A stretch of DNA of 64,000 nt from Petropleomorpha daqingensis (GCF_013408985.1 NZ_JACBZT010000001.1:3472001-3536000); one strand, 5' to 3'; shown: positions 16,042-27,945, counted from the first letter of the stretch. The notes: a model not told the origin generated them from the sequence alone. A program made the numbers and translations.

Positions 16042-18138
16042 CTAGGTCGTCGCAGGACCGGCGGAGATACCGGCCAGCGTCTCGTCCATGTCCCGGTCGC
16101 TGTCGGCGATGCCGGCGTGGACGGTCAGCACCGGGGTGAGGTCGGCGTCCGCCATCTCCGTCGGCACCCCCGCGGGGGCCACCAGCAGCGACGGCACCGC
16201 GGCCGGGTCCTCCTCCTCGGCCACGGTCACGCCGGCACGGCGCAGGCCCTCGGCGACGCCGGAGACCCGCCGCCCGGCCCGCCAGCCCTCGCCTGCCCGC
16301 AGCTGCAGCGGCACCGACCGGCCCATCGACGCCTGCGCGGCCAGCCGCAGCGCGGCCCGCCCGTCGGCGTCGCCGTCCGTGACCACCGAGACCGGGCCCT
16401 GCGGGACCAGACCGGGCTCACCCAGCTCCCCGGAGACGAGGACGACGGACCCCAGCAGCCCGGCCGGCCACGGCGTCTCGGACGCAGTGCCGCTGTCGGG
16501 CACGCCCCAGCCGCGCCGGGCCAGCACGAGGTCGGCCTCGCTGCTCGTGGCGATCTCGCAGAGGTCGGTCCAGGGCTCCGCGCTGAACCGCGACGCCACC
16601 GAGGCCTTGATCCCGCGCGCCTCCACCAGCCGGGCGAGGTCGCGCAGCTCCAGGCCGGCCTCGGCGATGAGCGCCAGATCGGCCCCGATCCCGCTGGCGA
16701 CCTCGGGCTTCGGCGTCGTCCGGCGGACGACGCGGACCAGCACCACCTGAGCCGGGGACTCCCGCCCGACCAGGTCGCAGGCGAGGTGCACCAGTGCCTG
16801 GTCGTGCACCGGGTCGTCCACCGCGACCACCACGGTGTAGGCGTCGACGAGGCCCAGCTCGGCCTTCTCGGCGGCGGCGATGTCGCGGGCGAGCACCCGG
16901 GGCGGGTAGATGACCTTGAGCAGCGGCGAGGTCATCACCGTCGTCACGATGGCCATGATCACCAGCAGCGTGAACATCTCGCCGTCGAGCACGCCGAGCT
17001 GCACACCGATGTTGAGGATGACCAGCTCGGTGAGACCTCGGGTGTTCATGAGCGTCGCCAGCGCCGTCGCCTGGCGCCGCGGGACCCGCTGGAGCCGGGC
17101 CGCGGTGAACGCGCCGATGAACTTCCCGGCGATCGCGGCCAGCAGGATCAGGAGGAGCTCGACGAGGCCGGCCGCGTCGATCGCGCCGAGGTCGACGTTG
17201 AACCCGGTGATCACGAAGAACACCGGCAGCAGCAGCAGGACGCTGACCTGCTCCAGCCGGTCGACGATGTCGTGGGTGAGCGCGGCGGCGTGCTTGCGCG
17301 GCATGATCACGCCGAAGATGAAGGCACCGAAGATGAAGTGGATGCCGATCTCCTCGGTGATCCACGAGCTGGCCAGGATGCCGACGAGCACCACGGCCAT
17401 CATCTCGGGGGTCAGCCGGCCGAACCGTTCGTAGCGGGTCACCAGCGCCGTGAGCAGGCGGCGGACCACGAGGAACATCACCAGGGCGAAGATGATCGTC
17501 AGGGCGATGATCTTCGCGACGCCGACCAGCGACCCGGCGGAGACGATCGCGACCACCACGGCCAGCAGCGCCCACGCCAGGACGTCGTCCACCGCGGCGC
17601 AGGCCAGGGAGAGGACGCCCACCGGGATCCGGTGCATGCCGCGTTCGGTCAGGATCCTCGCCAGTACGGGGAACGCCGTGATGGACATCGACACACCGAT
17701 GAACAGCGCGAAGGCGAGGAAGGTGACCTTGTCGCCGTTCACCACCGAGTGCGAGGCGTACAGCACCGAGGCGATCAGGACGCCGAGAGCGAACGGCAGG
17801 ATGATCGACGACAGCGACACCGACACGGCGATCCGCTCGCGGCCGCGGATGAACGACAGGTCGACCTCGAGACCGACCAGGAACATGAACAGCACCAGGC
17901 CGAGCTGGGCCAGCACGTTCAGGAAGGGCCGGACGTCGGGCGGGAAGAGCTTCGTGTCGAGGTCCCCGGGCAGGGCGCCGAGCAGCGTCGGGCCGAGCAG
18001 GATGCCGGCGATGATCTCGCCGACGACGGCGGGCTGGCCGACCCGCAGGGCCAGCCGCCCGAACAACCGGGCGACCACCACGATCACCGCCAGGTCGAGG
18101 AAGACGTAGCTGACGATCTCGGCCGGTGTGTGGTCCAC
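16042..18138 (-). CDS. CPA2-family cation/proton antiporter with C-terminal universal-stress-like domain
   Basis: A 698-residue protein. The N-terminal about 400 residues form 12-13 membrane helices of the KefB/GerN/CPA2 type, including QPAVVGEIIAGILLGPTLLG, LFLVGLEVDLSF-like and the ion-site segment LACAAVDDVLAWALLA with the paired aspartates of electrogenic exchangers. The C-terminal about 280 residues look like one or two UspA-like alpha/beta domains (VVVAVDDPVHDQALVHLA) that may regulate transport. The function is probably Na+/H+ or K+/H+ exchange; the ion cannot be fixed from sequence. GTG start at 18138; convergent with the FHA operon. Confidence 0.88.
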   Translation of the reverse strand: MDHTPAEIVSYVFLDLAVIVVVARLFGRLALRVGQPAVVGEIIAGILLGPTLLGALPGDLDTKLFPPDVRPFLNVLAQLGLVLFMFLVGLEVDLSFIRGRERIAVSVSLSSIILPFALGVLIASVLYASHSVVNGDKVTFLAFALFIGVSMSITAFPVLARILTERGMHRIPVGVLSLACAAVDDVLAWALLAVVVAIVSAGSLVGVAKIIALTIIFALVMFLVVRRLLTALVTRYERFGRLTPEMMAVVLVGILASSWITEEIGIHFIFGAFIFGVIMPRKHAAALTHDIVDRLEQVSVLLLLPVFFVITGFNVDLGAIDAAGLVELLLILLAAIAGKFIGAFTAARLQRVPRRQATALATLMNTRGLTELVILNIGVQLGVLDGEMFTLLVIMAIVTTVMTSPLLKVIYPPRVLARDIAAAEKAELGLVDAYTVVVAVDDPVHDQALVHLACDLVGRESPAQVVLVRVVRRTTPKPEVASGIGADLALIAEAGLELRDLARLVEARGIKASVASRFSAEPWTDLCEIATSSEADLVLARRGWGVPDSGTASETPWPAGLLGSVVLVSGELGEPGLVPQGPVSVVTDGDADGRAALRLAAQASMGRSVPLQLRAGEGWRAGRRVSGVAEGLRRAGVTVAEEEDPAAVPSLLVAPAGVPTEMADADLTPVLTVHAGIADSDRDMDETLAGISAGPATT

Positions 18139-18419
18139 GAGTTACTCCGCAGGGGAACCGGCCTGCGCTGCCAGGGCCGGGAAGACGGGCGGACACCGTG
18201 CCCCGGGGCTCGGGACACGCCCGCAGCACGCGTGCGAGCGCGCGGATGCTAACCGCGCCGCGGGGCCCGTGGGGGGTTCCCGAGCGCCCTGGGAGAACTG
18301 CCCCGCAGCGGGCGCGCAACAGGGTTCCGCCACCGCCCCGTCCCCGGCAGACTGACCCGCTGCCGCGCACTGCGGCGCCCCGGGCGACCGGGGATGCGCA
18401 AGGTTTCTGGAGGACATGC

Positions 18420-19259
18420 ATGGACGCCGCCGGCCTGGTCGGTTCCGCCCCCGCCGCCATCGCGGACTACCAGGTGGTCCGGTTGCTCGGCGAGGGCAAC
18501 CACGGCCGCTTCTACCTCGCCCGCCCGCCGGCGCGGCTCGGCCTGCCCGACGAATTCGTCGCGGTCAAGGTGTTCACGGGCCAGCACAGCGAGCAGGCGT
18601 ACGAGCGGGGGGTCCGCGAACTGCGGGCGTTCGCGCAGGTCAAGTCGCCGTACCTGGTGAAGGTCTACGACGCCGTCCTGCAGGACAGCTTCCTGTACGC
18701 GATGGAGTACCTGCCGCTCGGCTCGCTCGCCGCCCCGGCCCGGCCGCTCTCGCGCGGTGAGGTGCTGCGGGCCGTCGCACACGCCGCGCACGCCCTGCAC
18801 GCGCTGCACGAGGCGGGGCTCACGCACGGTGACCTGAAGCCGGCCAACATCCTGCTGACCGAGGACGGCGCGAAGCTGTCCGACCTCGGCCTGGCCCGCT
18901 ACCTGACCCCGGGCGTCACGCTGACCGGCATGGCCAGCGCGGCGTCGGTGGAGTACCTCGACCCGGCGCTGCTGCGCGGGGAGCGCCCGTCGCGGGCCAC
19001 CGAGGTGTTCGCGCTGGGGGCCACGCTGCACCGGGCGCTGACCGGCACCGGCCTCTACGGCGAGCTGCCCGACTCCGAGCCGCTGCTGGCCATCCGCAAG
19101 GTGATGAGCGCCGAGCCGACCGTCGCCTCGGGGCTGTCCCCGGAGGAGGCGGACCTGGTGCGCGCCTGCCTGGCCCCGGTGGGGGAGCGGCCGGCGACCG
19201 CCGAGGAGGTCGCCCAGCGGCTGGAGGCGCTCGCCGCGCCCGCGCTCGCCAACGCCTGA
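18420..19259 (+). CDS. Soluble Ser/Thr protein kinase, non-RD (HGD) type
   Basis: A 279-residue protein that is essentially a bare kinase domain, without membrane segment or extracellular sensor. The glycine loop GEGNHGRFY (24-32), Lys50 (VAVKVF), catalytic Asp138 in THGDLKPANILL and metal Asp155 in SDLGLA are present. The HRD motif is HGD and DFG is DLG, so activation-loop regulation probably differs from PknB-type kinases. The ATG at 18420 follows a GGAGG site. It stands alone, divergent from the antiporter and convergent with a PknB-like kinase, separated by a strong terminator. Confidence 0.88.
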   Translation: MDAAGLVGSAPAAIADYQVVRLLGEGNHGRFYLARPPARLGLPDEFVAVKVFTGQHSEQAYERGVRELRAFAQVKSPYLVKVYDAVLQDSFLYAMEYLPLGSLAAPARPLSRGEVLRAVAHAAHALHALHEAGLTHGDLKPANILLTEDGAKLSDLGLARYLTPGVTLTGMASAASVEYLDPALLRGERPSRATEVFALGATLHRALTGTGLYGELPDSEPLLAIRKVMSAEPTVASGLSPEEADLVRACLAPVGERPATAEEVAQRLEALAAPALANA

Positions 19260-19264
19260 ACGAC

Positions 19265-19306
19265 GCAGAACGGCCCCGCTCCCTGGGAGGAGCGGGGCCG
19301 TTCTGC
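19265..19306. terminator. Strong bidirectional terminator between two convergent kinases
   Basis: A perfect 18-bp stem (GCAGAACGGCCCCGCTCC with its complement) and a six-base loop lie between the convergent stops at 19259 and 19314. It can serve both strands. Confidence 0.85.
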
Positions 19307-19313
19307 TGTGCCG

Positions 19314-21224
19314 CTAGAGCTGGAAGTCGCTGTTGGCGCCGTCGCGCCACCAGGTCCAGAGGGTGGCCAGCCCCTCGGTGCCGCCACCGGTCAGCTGCAC
19401 GACGGCCTCGGCGTGGGCGTCGTCCTGGGTCCAGACCAGGACGGCGTTGTTGTCGTCGCTGACGTAGCAGGCCACCCGGCCGGCCTGGTCGCCGTTCGTG
19501 CCGGTGTAGTAGTAGTAGCCCTGGGTGTCCGGGCAGGCCTGGTCCGCGCTCAGCTCGGTGAGGTTCACGCCGGTGACGTCGTCCAGGAACACCTGCTCCA
19601 CCGTGGCGCTGTCGGGGTAGAGGTAGAACCGGGAGAAGTCCGGCCCGGGCTGCGACGTCGCCGCGCCGCAGTCGAGCGCGGCGAGGTCCCCGTCGCCGGC
19701 CGGCGCCAGCGTGGTGCAGCTCGCCGAGTCGAAGCCCGCGGGGATCTCCGAGCGCAGCGTGTCCTCGTCACCCGACGCCGAGGGCGTCGTCTCGGTGGTC
19801 GTCGTCTCGGTCGACGTCGACGTCTCCGACGAGGTGGACGTCGAGGAGGAGCTGGTCACAGGCGGGTTGTCGCCCCCCTTGCCGCCGGTCAGCACGATCA
19901 CCAGGACGACGACGCCGACGACGACCAGCGCGCCGACCCCGAGCAGGATCGGCAGCAGGGTCTTCTTGCCGCCGCCGGATCCCGGTGCGCCGGTGGGACC
20001 GCCCGGCGCGTACGGCGGGGGCCCGCCGGCCTGCCCGGGCGGGGCGTACGTCGAGGGGCCCTGCGAGTAGAAGCCCTGCCCGGGGCTGGACGGCGGCCCG
20101 TAGCTGCCGCCGGGGTTCGACGGCGGCCCGTAGCCGGTCGACGGGCCCGGGTTGGACGGCGGCCCGTAGCCGCCGCCGGGGTTGGACGGCGGCCCGTACC
20201 CGGTGGCGGGCAGGCCGGGGCTGGACGGCGGCCCGTAGCTCGCCGCCTGGCCCGGGTTGGACGGCGGGCCGTAGCCACCGGCGGGACCGGGGTTGGAGAA
20301 GCCCACCGTCTGCGGCGGGATGTAGGGGATCGGCGTGATCGAGGTCGGCGGCGCCACCGGTGCCTTCGCCTCGGGCTTGACCGTCACGCCGGCGGCGTGC
20401 AGCGCCTTGCGGGCGGCCGAGGCGAGCTCACCGGCGGTGCCGTAGCGCTCGTCGGGGTCCTTGGCCAGACCCTTGAGCACCACCTCGTCCAGCGCGGCGG
20501 GCAGGTCGGGGCGCACCGACGACGGCGTCGGCGGGGCGGTGTTGAGGTGGGCGTACATCAGCGTGGCCAGACCGTCGCCGACGAACGGACGACGTCCGGT
20601 CAGGCACTCGAAGAGCACGCAGGCCAGCGCGTAGACGTCGACCCGCTTGTCCACCGGCTTCTCGAGGAAGCGCTCGGGGGCCATGTAGTCGAACGAGCCC
20701 AGGGCCGCGCCGGTCTGGGTCAGCGCGGGTCCCGACGTGTCGGTGGTGGAGCGGGCGATGCCGAAGTCGACGAGGTAGACGAACTCGTCGTCGCCGTCGC
20801 CGGTCAGCAGCACGTTCGAGGGCTTCACGTCGCGGTGGACGAGACCGTCGGCGTGGGCGGAGTCCAGGGCGCGGGCGACCTGGCTGACGATCGAGACGGC
20901 CCGCTCGGGGCCCATCGGGCCCTCCTGCGCGAGCACCGCGGCGACGTCGCGGCCCGGCACCAGCCGCATGTCGAGGAACAGCCGCCCGTCGATCTCGCCG
21001 TAGCGGTGGATCGGGACGATGTGCGGCTCGTTTAGCCGGGCGGCGAGGTGGGCCTCGCGGCGGAAGCGCTCGCGGTAGCCGCGGTCGGCGGCCAGCGCCT
21101 CGGAGAGGACCTTGAGTGCCACGACCCGGTCGTGCTCGGTGTCGAAGGCCCGATAGACCTCACCCATGCCACCGCGACCGAGCAACGCCTCGATGCGATA
21201 GGCACCGAACTGTTCGAATTCCAC
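19314..21224 (-). CDS. PknB-like membrane Ser/Thr protein kinase
   Basis: A 636-residue receptor-like kinase. The cytoplasmic kinase domain (about 8-270) has GRGGMGEVY, Lys38, [11 protein letters not shown] and VDFGIA, all intact, with the bacterial PknB signature. A Pro/Gly linker carries six copies of a nine-residue G/S-Y-G-P-P-S-N/S-P-G repeat, then a single membrane helix (about 425-447). After a Ser/Thr-rich stretch, the extracellular domain (about 480-636) contains several cysteines and is not a PASTA domain. The GTG start at 21224 is divergent from the DUF4878-like gene. The external ligand is unknown. Confidence 0.92.
   Translation of the reverse strand: MEFEQFGAYRIEALLGRGGMGEVYRAFDTEHDRVVALKVLSEALAADRGYRERFRREAHLAARLNEPHIVPIHRYGEIDGRLFLDMRLVPGRDVAAVLAQEGPMGPERAVSIVSQVARALDSAHADGLVHRDVKPSNVLLTGDGDDEFVYLVDFGIARSTTDTSGPALTQTGAALGSFDYMAPERFLEKPVDKRVDVYALACVLFECLTGRRPFVGDGLATLMYAHLNTAPPTPSSVRPDLPAALDEVVLKGLAKDPDERYGTAGELASAARKALHAAGVTVKPEAKAPVAPPTSITPIPYIPPQTVGFSNPGPAGGYGPPSNPGQAASYGPPSSPGLPATGYGPPSNPGGGYGPPSNPGPSTGYGPPSNPGGSYGPPSSPGQGFYSQGPSTYAPPGQAGGPPPYAPGGPTGAPGSGGGKKTLLPILLGVGALVVVGVVVLVIVLTGGKGGDNPPVTSSSSTSTSSETSTSTETTTTETTPSASGDEDTLRSEIPAGFDSASCTTLAPAGDGDLAALDCGAATSQPGPDFSRFYLYPDSATVEQVFLDDVTGVNLTELSADQACPDTQGYYYYTGTNGDQAGRVACYVSDDNNAVLVWTQDDAHAEAVVQLTGGGTEGLATLWTWWRDGANSDFQL
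20085..20290 (-). repeat. Degenerate coding repeats in the kinase linker
   Basis: The DNA encoding six copies of the nine-residue Y-G-P-P-S motif shows recurring GGACGGCGGCCCGTA blocks at intervals of 27-36 bases. This is ordinary low-complexity linker sequence and prone to copy-number change. Confidence 0.85.
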
Positions 21225-21333
21225 CGCGAAACCTTCCGTGTGGCCGCCGGCCAGGGCGCTCGTCGGATAGGCGCCGGGCGGTCGTCGGGGCGGAGTCTAG
21301 GTACCGGCCTGGCCCGCGAACAGGCATCACGTC

Positions 21334-21361
21334 CTCGGCGAGCCGGATCTCGCTCGCCGAG
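21334..21361. promoter_or_regulatory. Perfect 10-bp dyad in the divergent kinase / DUF4878-like promoter region
   Basis: CTCGGCGAGC (21334-21343) and GCTCGCCGAG (21352-21361) form a perfect inverted repeat with an eight-base spacer. It lies in the 283-base gap between the divergent starts at 21224 and 21508, and may be an operator or an RNA hairpin in the 5' leader of the downstream gene. The rest of the gap holds no gene that I can see. Confidence 0.45.
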
Positions 21362-21507
21362 CGGTCCGCCGGGACGAGCGGGGCATTTCGTGACGGACCC
21401 GTGACAGATACCGCGCACGAACCCGTAGGCGGCGGCACCGCCGATCACTACCTTGGCCGCCGCCACGGGCGAGCGCCGCCCCCCGCACGTCGAACGAGAG
21501 AAGCACG

Positions 21508-22392
21508 ATGAGCCAGCCTCCAGGTCCTTACGGCGGCCAGTACGGCCAGCCGGGTCAGCCCGGCCCGTACGGGCAGCCCGGTCAGCCCGGCCCCTACGGC
21601 CAGCCCGGCCAGCAGGGGCAGCCCGGTCAGTACGGACAGCCCGGTCAGCCGGGTCAGTACGGCCAGCCGGCGTACGGCCAGCCCCAGCAGCAGCCGGGGC
21701 CGTACGGCGCTCCCGGGGGCGGGTTCCCGCCCGGTGGCGGCGCTCCCGGTGGCTACCCGCCCTACGGTCAGCCGCCGAAGAAGAGCCCTCTGCCGTGGAT
21801 CATCGCCGCGGTCGTCGTCGTCCTGGTGGCCGCCGGTGTCGTGCTGTTCGTCGTCCTGAACAAGGACGACAACAACTCCGCGACGGCGGCGAGCACCACG
21901 ACGTCGACCAGCTCGTCGAGCTCCAGCTCCTCGTCGAGCAGCTCGTCGGAGTCGATGCGGCCGATGAACACCGACATGAGCCTGCCCGGCGGTGCGGAGC
22001 CCCCGCCCACCAACCCGGGCGGCTCGATGGGCGGCGACCAGACCGGCGCCGACAACGGCTCGTTCGCCGGCTCGGGCCAGGCGGCTCTGGACTGGGTGAA
22101 CGCCATGGTCAGCGGCGACTTCACGACGGCCTACAACTCGCTGTGCCCCGACTGGCAGTCGACCATCGCCCAGGCGGCGTCGGAGAACGGTGTCTCCCCG
22201 GAGGACGCGACCCAGATCCTCTTCTACCAGGTCACGCTCAGCGGCCACGGCATCTCCGGCGGCAACGTGGACGGCGTGGAGAACGGCGGTGACCTCGACA
22301 TCGTGTCGTTCACGCTGCAGCTCGACGACGGCAGCACGTACGACCTGGTCGTCGGCGTCGACCAGAACCTGGCGGTCTGCGGCTGGCAGTGA
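21508..22392 (+). CDS. Single-pass membrane protein with Gln/Gly/Pro-rich N-terminus and DUF4878-like domain
   Basis: A 294-residue protein. Residues 1-85 are a cytoplasmic repeat-rich tail of Y-G-Q-P-G-Q-P-G units, typical of actinobacterial membrane proteins. A membrane helix (about 91-115) and a Ser/Thr-rich spacer follow. The exported C-terminal domain (about 190-294) begins [20 protein letters not shown] and resembles the DUF4878/lumazine-binding-like fold. No catalytic residues are evident. It is divergent from the PknB-like kinase and may share its regulation or be its substrate, which is inference. Confidence 0.75.
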   Translation: MSQPPGPYGGQYGQPGQPGPYGQPGQPGPYGQPGQQGQPGQYGQPGQPGQYGQPAYGQPQQQPGPYGAPGGGFPPGGGAPGGYPPYGQPPKKSPLPWIIAAVVVVLVAAGVVLFVVLNKDDNNSATAASTTTSTSSSSSSSSSSSSSESMRPMNTDMSLPGGAEPPPTNPGGSMGGDQTGADNGSFAGSGQAALDWVNAMVSGDFTTAYNSLCPDWQSTIAQAASENGVSPEDATQILFYQVTLSGHGISGGNVDGVENGGDLDIVSFTLQLDDGSTYDLVVGVDQNLAVCGWQ

Positions 22393-22406
22393 CCCAGCCA
22401 GTGGTC

Positions 22407-22440
22407 GACGGCCCTCGCACCCCACGGTGCGGGGGCCGTC
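22407..22440. terminator. Hairpin terminator between the DUF4878-like gene and zur
   Basis: A 15-base arm GACGGCCCTCGCACC pairs with GGTGCGGGGGCCGTC around CCAC with one wobble or mismatch. It sits between convergent stops at 22392 and 22447. Confidence 0.8.
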
Positions 22441-22446
22441 GTCGTC

Positions 22447-22842
22447 TCAGCTCTCGGCCGGGACGACGCGGCAGTCGGCGCAGGTGCCGAAGATCTCCAG
22501 CGTGTGGCTGACGTCGGCGAAGCCGTGCTCGTCGGCGATGCTGTCGGCCCAGCGCTCCACCGTCGGCCCCTCCACCTCGACGGTCCGGCCGCACGCCCGG
22601 CACACCAGGTGGTGGTGGTGCTGGCGGCTGCACCGGCGGTAGAGCGCCTCGCCGGAGTCGGTGCGGATCGAGTCCAGCTCGCCGTCGTCGGCCATCGCCT
22701 GCACGGTCCGGTACACCGTCGACAGCCCGACCTGATCGCCGGTCGAGCGGAGCAGTCCGTGCACCTCCTGGGCGCTGTGGAAGCCCTCCAGCCCGGCGAA
22801 GACGGCGCGGACCGCTGCGCGCTGTCGGGTGGTGCGGGCCAT
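22447..22842 (-). CDS. zur: Fur-family metalloregulator, Zur/FurB type
   Basis: A 131-residue regulator: N-terminal winged helix (TRQRAAVRAVFAGLEGFHSA, then STVYRTVQAMADDGELDSIR) and a C-terminal dimerisation/metal domain with the QHHHHLVCRACGR segment and paired CxxC motifs (CRAC and CADC) for the structural zinc. In Mycobacterium the furB/zur gene lies close to glyS, as here, which supports a zinc-sensing role over iron. The ATG at 22842 gives a standard Fur N-terminus. No classical Zur box was found next to it. Confidence 0.85.
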   Translation of the reverse strand: MARTTRQRAAVRAVFAGLEGFHSAQEVHGLLRSTGDQVGLSTVYRTVQAMADDGELDSIRTDSGEALYRRCSRQHHHHLVCRACGRTVEVEGPTVERWADSIADEHGFADVSHTLEIFGTCADCRVVPAES

Positions 22843-22906
22843 TACCTCATGGTGCCATTCGCACCTGCGCGTTTCCGCCGTCTCGTCGCGTGGCACCGTC
22901 GTGCGC

Positions 22907-23188
22907 ATGTTCGCCGTCACCCGCCTGCGTGCTCCCGCGAACGAGGACCTCACCACCGCGGTGGGTGAGCTGCTCGCCGCGTTGGCCGCCCGTCCCGGTT
23001 TCGTCGACGGCGAGTTCGGCCGGTCGACCGAGGACGGCGACCTGTGGGCGCTGGTCACGCGGTGGGACGGCGTGGGCTCCTACCGCCGGGGGCTGTCCGC
23101 CGCCGAGGTGAAGATCGCCGGGGCGCCGGTCTGGGTGCACGCGGTCGACGAGCCCGGCGTCTACGTGGCCGCCGAGGACCCCGCGTGA
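22907..23188 (+). CDS. Small ABM-like (dimeric alpha-beta barrel) protein
   Basis: A 93-residue protein with the pattern of antibiotic-biosynthesis-monooxygenase-like domains: strand FAVTRLRA, helix LTTAVGELLAALAARPG, strands GFVDGEFGRS and LWALVTRWDG, and a second helix YRRGLSAAEVKIA. Many such proteins are small monooxygenases or stress proteins; the role here is unknown. The ATG start leaves a 64-base gap from the divergent zur gene, so Zur could regulate it. It overlaps the next gene by four bases (GTGA). Confidence 0.7.
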   Translation: MFAVTRLRAPANEDLTTAVGELLAALAARPGFVDGEFGRSTEDGDLWALVTRWDGVGSYRRGLSAAEVKIAGAPVWVHAVDEPGVYVAAEDPA

Positions 23189-23430
23189 CCCGGCCGCCGG
23201 ACGAGCCGGAACCCACCGACGAGATGCGCGTGCCGGCCCCGGGTCCGGCCGAGCCGCCGCTGGTCGACCTGCCGACCGAGCAGGTGGGGATGCCGGCCGT
23301 GCAGGCCGAGCCGACCACGCCCCTCGCGCCGGTTCCGGTCGCCCGCCACCGCCGGACGGCGGTCCTCGTGACGGCGCTGGTGCTGCTGGTCCTCGCCGTG
23401 ATGGCGGTCGCCGTCCTGGTCTGGGGGTGA
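23185..23430 (+). CDS. Small C-tail-anchored membrane protein
   Basis: An 81-residue protein: a Pro/Glu-rich cytoplasmic part (1-53), the basic segment ARHRRTAV and one C-terminal membrane helix (about 58-79). The GTG start overlaps the ABM-like stop by four bases, indicating translational coupling. No family recognised. Confidence 0.65.
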   Translation: MTRPPDEPEPTDEMRVPAPGPAEPPLVDLPTEQVGMPAVQAEPTTPLAPVPVARHRRTAVLVTALVLLVLAVMAVAVLVWG

Positions 23431-23502
23431 CGGCGGGGGGAAGCGCGGCCCAACTACCGTGGAGCGGTCAACCCGCCGACCGCCAGCCGGATGGAGCCTT
23501 TC

Positions 23503-24909
<1,407 letters not shown>

Positions 24910-24910
24910 C

Positions 24911-24956
24911 GTGGTTTCGCGTGCTTAACCGCGCGCGGTCAAGCACGCGAAACCAC
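24911..24956. terminator. 46-base near-perfect palindrome after glyS
   Basis: Two 23-base arms, beginning GTGGTTTCGCGTGCTT and ending AAGCACGCGAAACCAC, pair with a single mismatch and no loop. It starts right after the glyS stop and could terminate transcription; its length and perfection are also REP-like. Confidence 0.75.
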
Positions 24957-24960
24957 CCGT

Positions 24961-24981
24961 GACATCTCTCACGGGGATGTC
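24961..24981. promoter_or_regulatory. Candidate operator upstream of the ABC transporter operon
   Basis: GACATC-N9-GATGTC is a perfect 6-bp dyad, with flanking CGTGA/TCGTGA symmetry, 50 bases before the ABC ATPase start. It may be the site of the LuxR-type response regulator encoded at the end of the same operon. Confidence 0.4.
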
Positions 24982-25030
24982 GTGATGCGCGGCAGAGGTG
25001 GTCGGGGCCGCCGCTCCCGATGCTCTACGC

Positions 25031-25965
<935 letters not shown>

Positions 25966-25969
<4 letters not shown>

Positions 25970-26760
25970 CCGCCGCGATCGCCACCGTCCCCCAGCGCCG
26001 CGTGCCCCCGCTGGGCGGCTTCTCGCTCACCTTCCTGCGGCTGGAGATCACCAGGATGCTGCGCAACCGCCGCACCCTGGTGTTCACGCTGATCATGCCG
26101 CCGGCGTTCTTCCTGCTCTTCGGCGGACTCAGCGACGCCTACCAGCACCAGGTCGCCGGCCGCGGCAACGTCTCGGCGTACCTGATGATCAGCTTCGCCG
26201 TGTACGGCTCGATGATCGCCAACACCGCCGCCGGCGCCTCGGTCGCCGTGGAGCGGGCGCTCGGCTGGTCGCGCCAGCTGCGGCTCACCCCGCTCAACCC
26301 GCTGGCGTACATGGCCACCAAGGTGCTCACCGCCATGGTCATGGGCGCGGTCTCGGTGGCCATCGTGTTCGCCGTCGGCGGCCTGAGCGGCGCGGTGCGG
26401 ATGCCCGCCTGGGCGTGGGTCGTCAGCGGGCTGGTCGCCTGGATCTGCGCGGTCGTCTTCGCCGCGTTCGGCCTGTTCATCGGCTACCTGGTGCCGTCGG
26501 AGAACGTCATGCAGCTGCTCGGCCCCGCGCTGGCGCTGCTGGCCCTGATGGGCGGCATCTTCGTGCCGCTCGACGTCCTCAGCCACACGCTGCAGACCCT
26601 GGCGAAGTTCACCCCCGCCTACGGCGTGGGCGCGCTGGCCCGGGCGGCGCTGATCGAGGACCACGTGAACCTGGCCGCGATCGCCAACGTCATCATCTGG
26701 ACGGCGCTGTTCGCCGCCGGCGCGGTGTGGCGGTTCCGCCGCGACACCGCCCGCGTCTGA
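25966..26760 (+). CDS. ABC-2 type permease (DrrB-like)
   Basis: A 264-residue permease with six membrane helices (first TLVFTLIMPPAFFLLFGGL; last near LAAIANVIIWTALFAAGAVW) and the ABC-2 type layout. It starts in an ATGA overlap with the ATPase gene, so a heterodimeric exporter is likely. Substrate unknown. Confidence 0.9.
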
Positions 26761-26781
26761 CCGGGAGTCACACTGCTCTCC

Positions 26782-27945
26782 GTGACCACCACGACCGAGG
26801 GGACCGCGCCGCACGGTGCGGTCCCCTCCGGCGTGCCCGCGGACGCCGGCATCCGCCGCCCCGGGCGGTTTGGGTGGGTCTTCGCCGCGGTCTGGCTTTA
26901 CTTCCTGTACCAGCCGCTCGAGGCCGCGTGGAACTCCGACGCCGCGCTCGGCTGGCGGGTTGTCGGCATCGCGGCGCTCCTGACGTTCGCCGGCGGCTTC
27001 GTCTGGTTCTTCGCCCGGATCCGTTACCGGCGCGGCTTCAGCCGGCCGCCCACCGCGCAGGTGTGGTGGGTGCTGGCCGGCGGGCTCGGCCTGCTCGCGC
27101 TCGCCGCCCCCGCCGCCGGCGAGGAGGCGATGGCCGGGCTCATCTACGTCGGGGTCACGGCGGTGATGACGCTGCGGGCGCGGGCGGCGTGGGCGGTGGT
27201 CGCCGGGCTCGTCGTCCTCGTCGTCGTCCTGCCCCTCGTGATCCCCGGCTGGAAGCCGCTGGGCGACTTCCTGCCCAGCCTCCTGCTCGGCTGCTTCGCC
27301 GCGTTCGGGATCAGCCAGGTCATCGAGCGCAATGCCCAGCTCGCCCAGGCGCGCGAGCAGCTGGTGGACCTCGCCGTCACCCAGGAGCGGGAGCGCCTGG
27401 GCCGGGACGTGCACGACATCCTCGGCCACTCGCTGACCGTCATCACGGTGAAGACCGAGCTGGCCGGCCGGATGTTGGAGACCCTGCCGCCCGGTCCGGC
27501 CACCGACCGAGCTCGCAGCGAGGTCGCCGACGTCGAACGGCTGGCCCGCGAGGCGCTCGCCGACGTCCGCGCGACCGTCTCGGGCACCCGCGAGGTCTCG
27601 CTCACCGGGGAGCTCGCGGCGGCCCGGTCGGCGCTGGCGGCGGCCGGGATCTCGGCCGACCTGCCCAGCGGGGTCGACGTCGTCCCGGCCCGGCACCGGG
27701 AGCTGTTCGCCTGGGCGCTGCGGGAAGGGGTCACCAACGTGGTGCGGCACTCCGGTGCGAGCTGGTGCGGCGTGCACCTGACCGCCGACTGCGTGGAGGT
27801 GCGCGACGACGGTCGCGGGCCGGGCACCTACCAGAGCGGTGGCAACGGCCTGGCCGGGCTGCAGGCGCGGGCGGCGACGTCGGGCGCCACGCTCGAGATC
27901 GAGCGCGCGCCGGAGGGCGGCTTCCTGCTGCGGGTGGTCGCGTGA
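26782..27945 (+). CDS. Sensor histidine kinase, NarL/DesK type
   Basis: A 387-residue membrane kinase. Five or so membrane helices (about residues 30-180) without a large external domain suggest membrane-state or intramembrane sensing. The HisKA_3 phosphoacceptor lies in RERLGRDVHDILGHSLTV, and the ATP-binding domain has GVTNVVRHSGA (N box), VRDDGRGPG (G1) and GGNGLAGLQAR (G2). The GTG start is 22 bases after the permease stop. Its stop overlaps the response regulator start. The pair probably controls the upstream ABC exporter, the usual arrangement for DesK/DesR-type systems. Confidence 0.92.
   Translation: MTTTTEGTAPHGAVPSGVPADAGIRRPGRFGWVFAAVWLYFLYQPLEAAWNSDAALGWRVVGIAALLTFAGGFVWFFARIRYRRGFSRPPTAQVWWVLAGGLGLLALAAPAAGEEAMAGLIYVGVTAVMTLRARAAWAVVAGLVVLVVVLPLVIPGWKPLGDFLPSLLLGCFAAFGISQVIERNAQLAQAREQLVDLAVTQERERLGRDVHDILGHSLTVITVKTELAGRMLETLPPGPATDRARSEVADVERLAREALADVRATVSGTREVSLTGELAAARSALAAAGISADLPSGVDVVPARHRELFAWALREGVTNVVRHSGASWCGVHLTADCVEVRDDGRGPGTYQSGGNGLAGLQARAATSGATLEIERAPEGGFLLRVVA

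Noticed and set aside
20085-20290. Regularly spaced repeats resembling a CRISPR array
   Set aside because: They are in frame and encode a Pro/Gly linker of the PknB-like kinase; spacers are not unique and there are no cas genes.
22447-23058. A longer, 203-residue version of the Fur-family protein
   Set aside because: The extra 72 N-terminal residues are not Fur-like, and they overlap the divergent ABM-like gene. The ATG at 22842 gives the family's normal length.
23431-23502. A T-box or riboswitch upstream of glyS
   Set aside because: The leader is only about 70 bases and lacks the T-box sequence or an anti-terminator hairpin.
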